A DNA stretch of 64,000 nt from Deltaproteobacteria bacterium. Its GTDB lineage: Bacteria; Desulfobacterota; Syntrophorhabdia; Syntrophorhabdales; Syntrophorhabdaceae. Under the pieces are notes generated by a model. The model ran no database searches. It had not been told where the DNA came from and saw only the letters and a list, made by a program, of their open reading frames with translations. Position numbers and translations under genes: made by a program. Within the stretch, counting starts at the first letter, position 1. The number at the start of each line of letters is the position of its first letter. The stretch lies in the NCBI GenBank assembly GCA_029553295.1, contig JAKPCK010000090.1:1-64000 (forward strand), written 5' to 3'. This document shows, in pieces, positions 63,700 through 64,000 of this stretch.

Positions 63700-64000
63700 G
63701 TGAATATACTCGTTTTTATTAAACAGGTAGCTGATACTGAGGCAAGGATACTTATAAAAGGAGATAACAGGTCTCTGGAGATAGAAAACAAATATAATCT
63801 CAATTTTTTTGACGAATTTGCAGTAGAAGAGGCCATAAGGTTTAAAGGTAAGGTCAAGGATTCAAAGATATCTGTATGCACCTATGGTGGTAAAAAGGCA
63901 GTGGAGGCATTAAGGACAGCCATTGCCATGGGTGCAGACCAGGCATACCTTATTGATAATACAGACCTTGATACAGATGACCCTCTAATCACAGCAAAAA
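63700..64000 (+). CDS. etfB: Electron transfer flavoprotein beta subunit (5' part)
   Basis: Starts GTG with AAGGAGG upstream, 48 bp after the dehydrogenase, and is open to the window edge (100 codons). VNILVFIKQVADTEARI and then AVEEAIRFKGK and AIAMGADQAYLI are typical of EtfB. It would pass electrons from the dehydrogenase. etfA presumably follows beyond the window. Confidence 0.92.
   Translation, partial: MNILVFIKQVADTEARILIKGDNRSLEIENKYNLNFFDEFAVEEAIRFKGKVKDSKISVCTYGGKKAVEALRTAIAMGADQAYLIDNTDLDTDDPLITAK

Noticed and set aside
1-64000. CRISPR array, prophage or insertion sequence
   Set aside because: No spaced direct repeats, transposase, integrase or phage structural genes were seen on either strand.

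Overview
The window comes from a moderately AT-rich Gram-negative-type bacterium, most likely an anaerobe of the Desulfobacterota (former Deltaproteobacteria) type. The clues are a (Re)-citrate synthase-like enzyme beside a LeuCD-type aconitase and NADP isocitrate dehydrogenase, a V/A-type ATPase with a sodium-type rotor site, a proteobacterial-style 6S RNA behind zapA, and an acyl-CoA dehydrogenase/ETF pair beside a branched-chain-type ABC importer and an acyl-CoA ligase. This suggests a fermentative or syntrophic user of organic acids. I cannot name the species. Nearly all of the DNA is coding; no CRISPR array, prophage or insertion sequence is visible.

Bases 1-14,870 are almost all on the minus strand. 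After an orphan multi-sensor histidine kinase, cut by the window edge, comes a co-directional run read right to left: aspS, citrate synthase-like, leuC-like, leuD-like, icd, prfB (programmed +1 frameshift), a ZapB-like coiled coil, zapA, 6S RNA, rny, ymdB and tyrS. The citrate-to-2-oxoglutarate genes are tightly packed and would supply glutamate. Bases 15,100-26,700 are mixed: htpG, an exported methyltransferase-like protein, a eukaryotic-type hexokinase, an aberrant CDF transporter, a large GH13-like protein, hflX (apparently starting at an AUA codon) and rlmN.

Bases 27,087-35,787 hold a complete V/A-ATPase operon (H-I-K-E-C-F-A-B-D). Its K subunit carries every residue of the known Enterococcus sodium site. 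Bases 35,900-45,173 are a long plus-strand housekeeping run: queA, tgt, yajC, rpsF, an SSB-like OB protein, rpsR, rplI, dnaB, pgsA, gap, pgk, tpiA, secG and tRNA-Leu(GAG). Bases 45,345-49,216 carry a P-type cation ATPase behind a yybP-ykoY manganese riboswitch with its own terminator, then marC and a small zinc-ribbon protein.

Bases 49,280-55,905 are an ABC import operon plus an AMP-forming acyl-CoA ligase, preceded by two copies of a 16-bp palindrome. Bases 56,183-62,413 are the macromolecular-synthesis operon rpsU-yqeY-mutS2-dnaG-rpoD. The window ends with an acyl-CoA dehydrogenase and the start of etfB, behind a promoter that overlaps a GntR-like palindrome. The most notable points are the citrate synthase-like enzyme with a fused Cache-type sensor domain, the manganese riboswitch-controlled pump, the sodium-type V-ATPase, the 6S RNA that begins inside zapA, the non-AUG hflX start, and heptad repeats that flank queA in inverted orientation.
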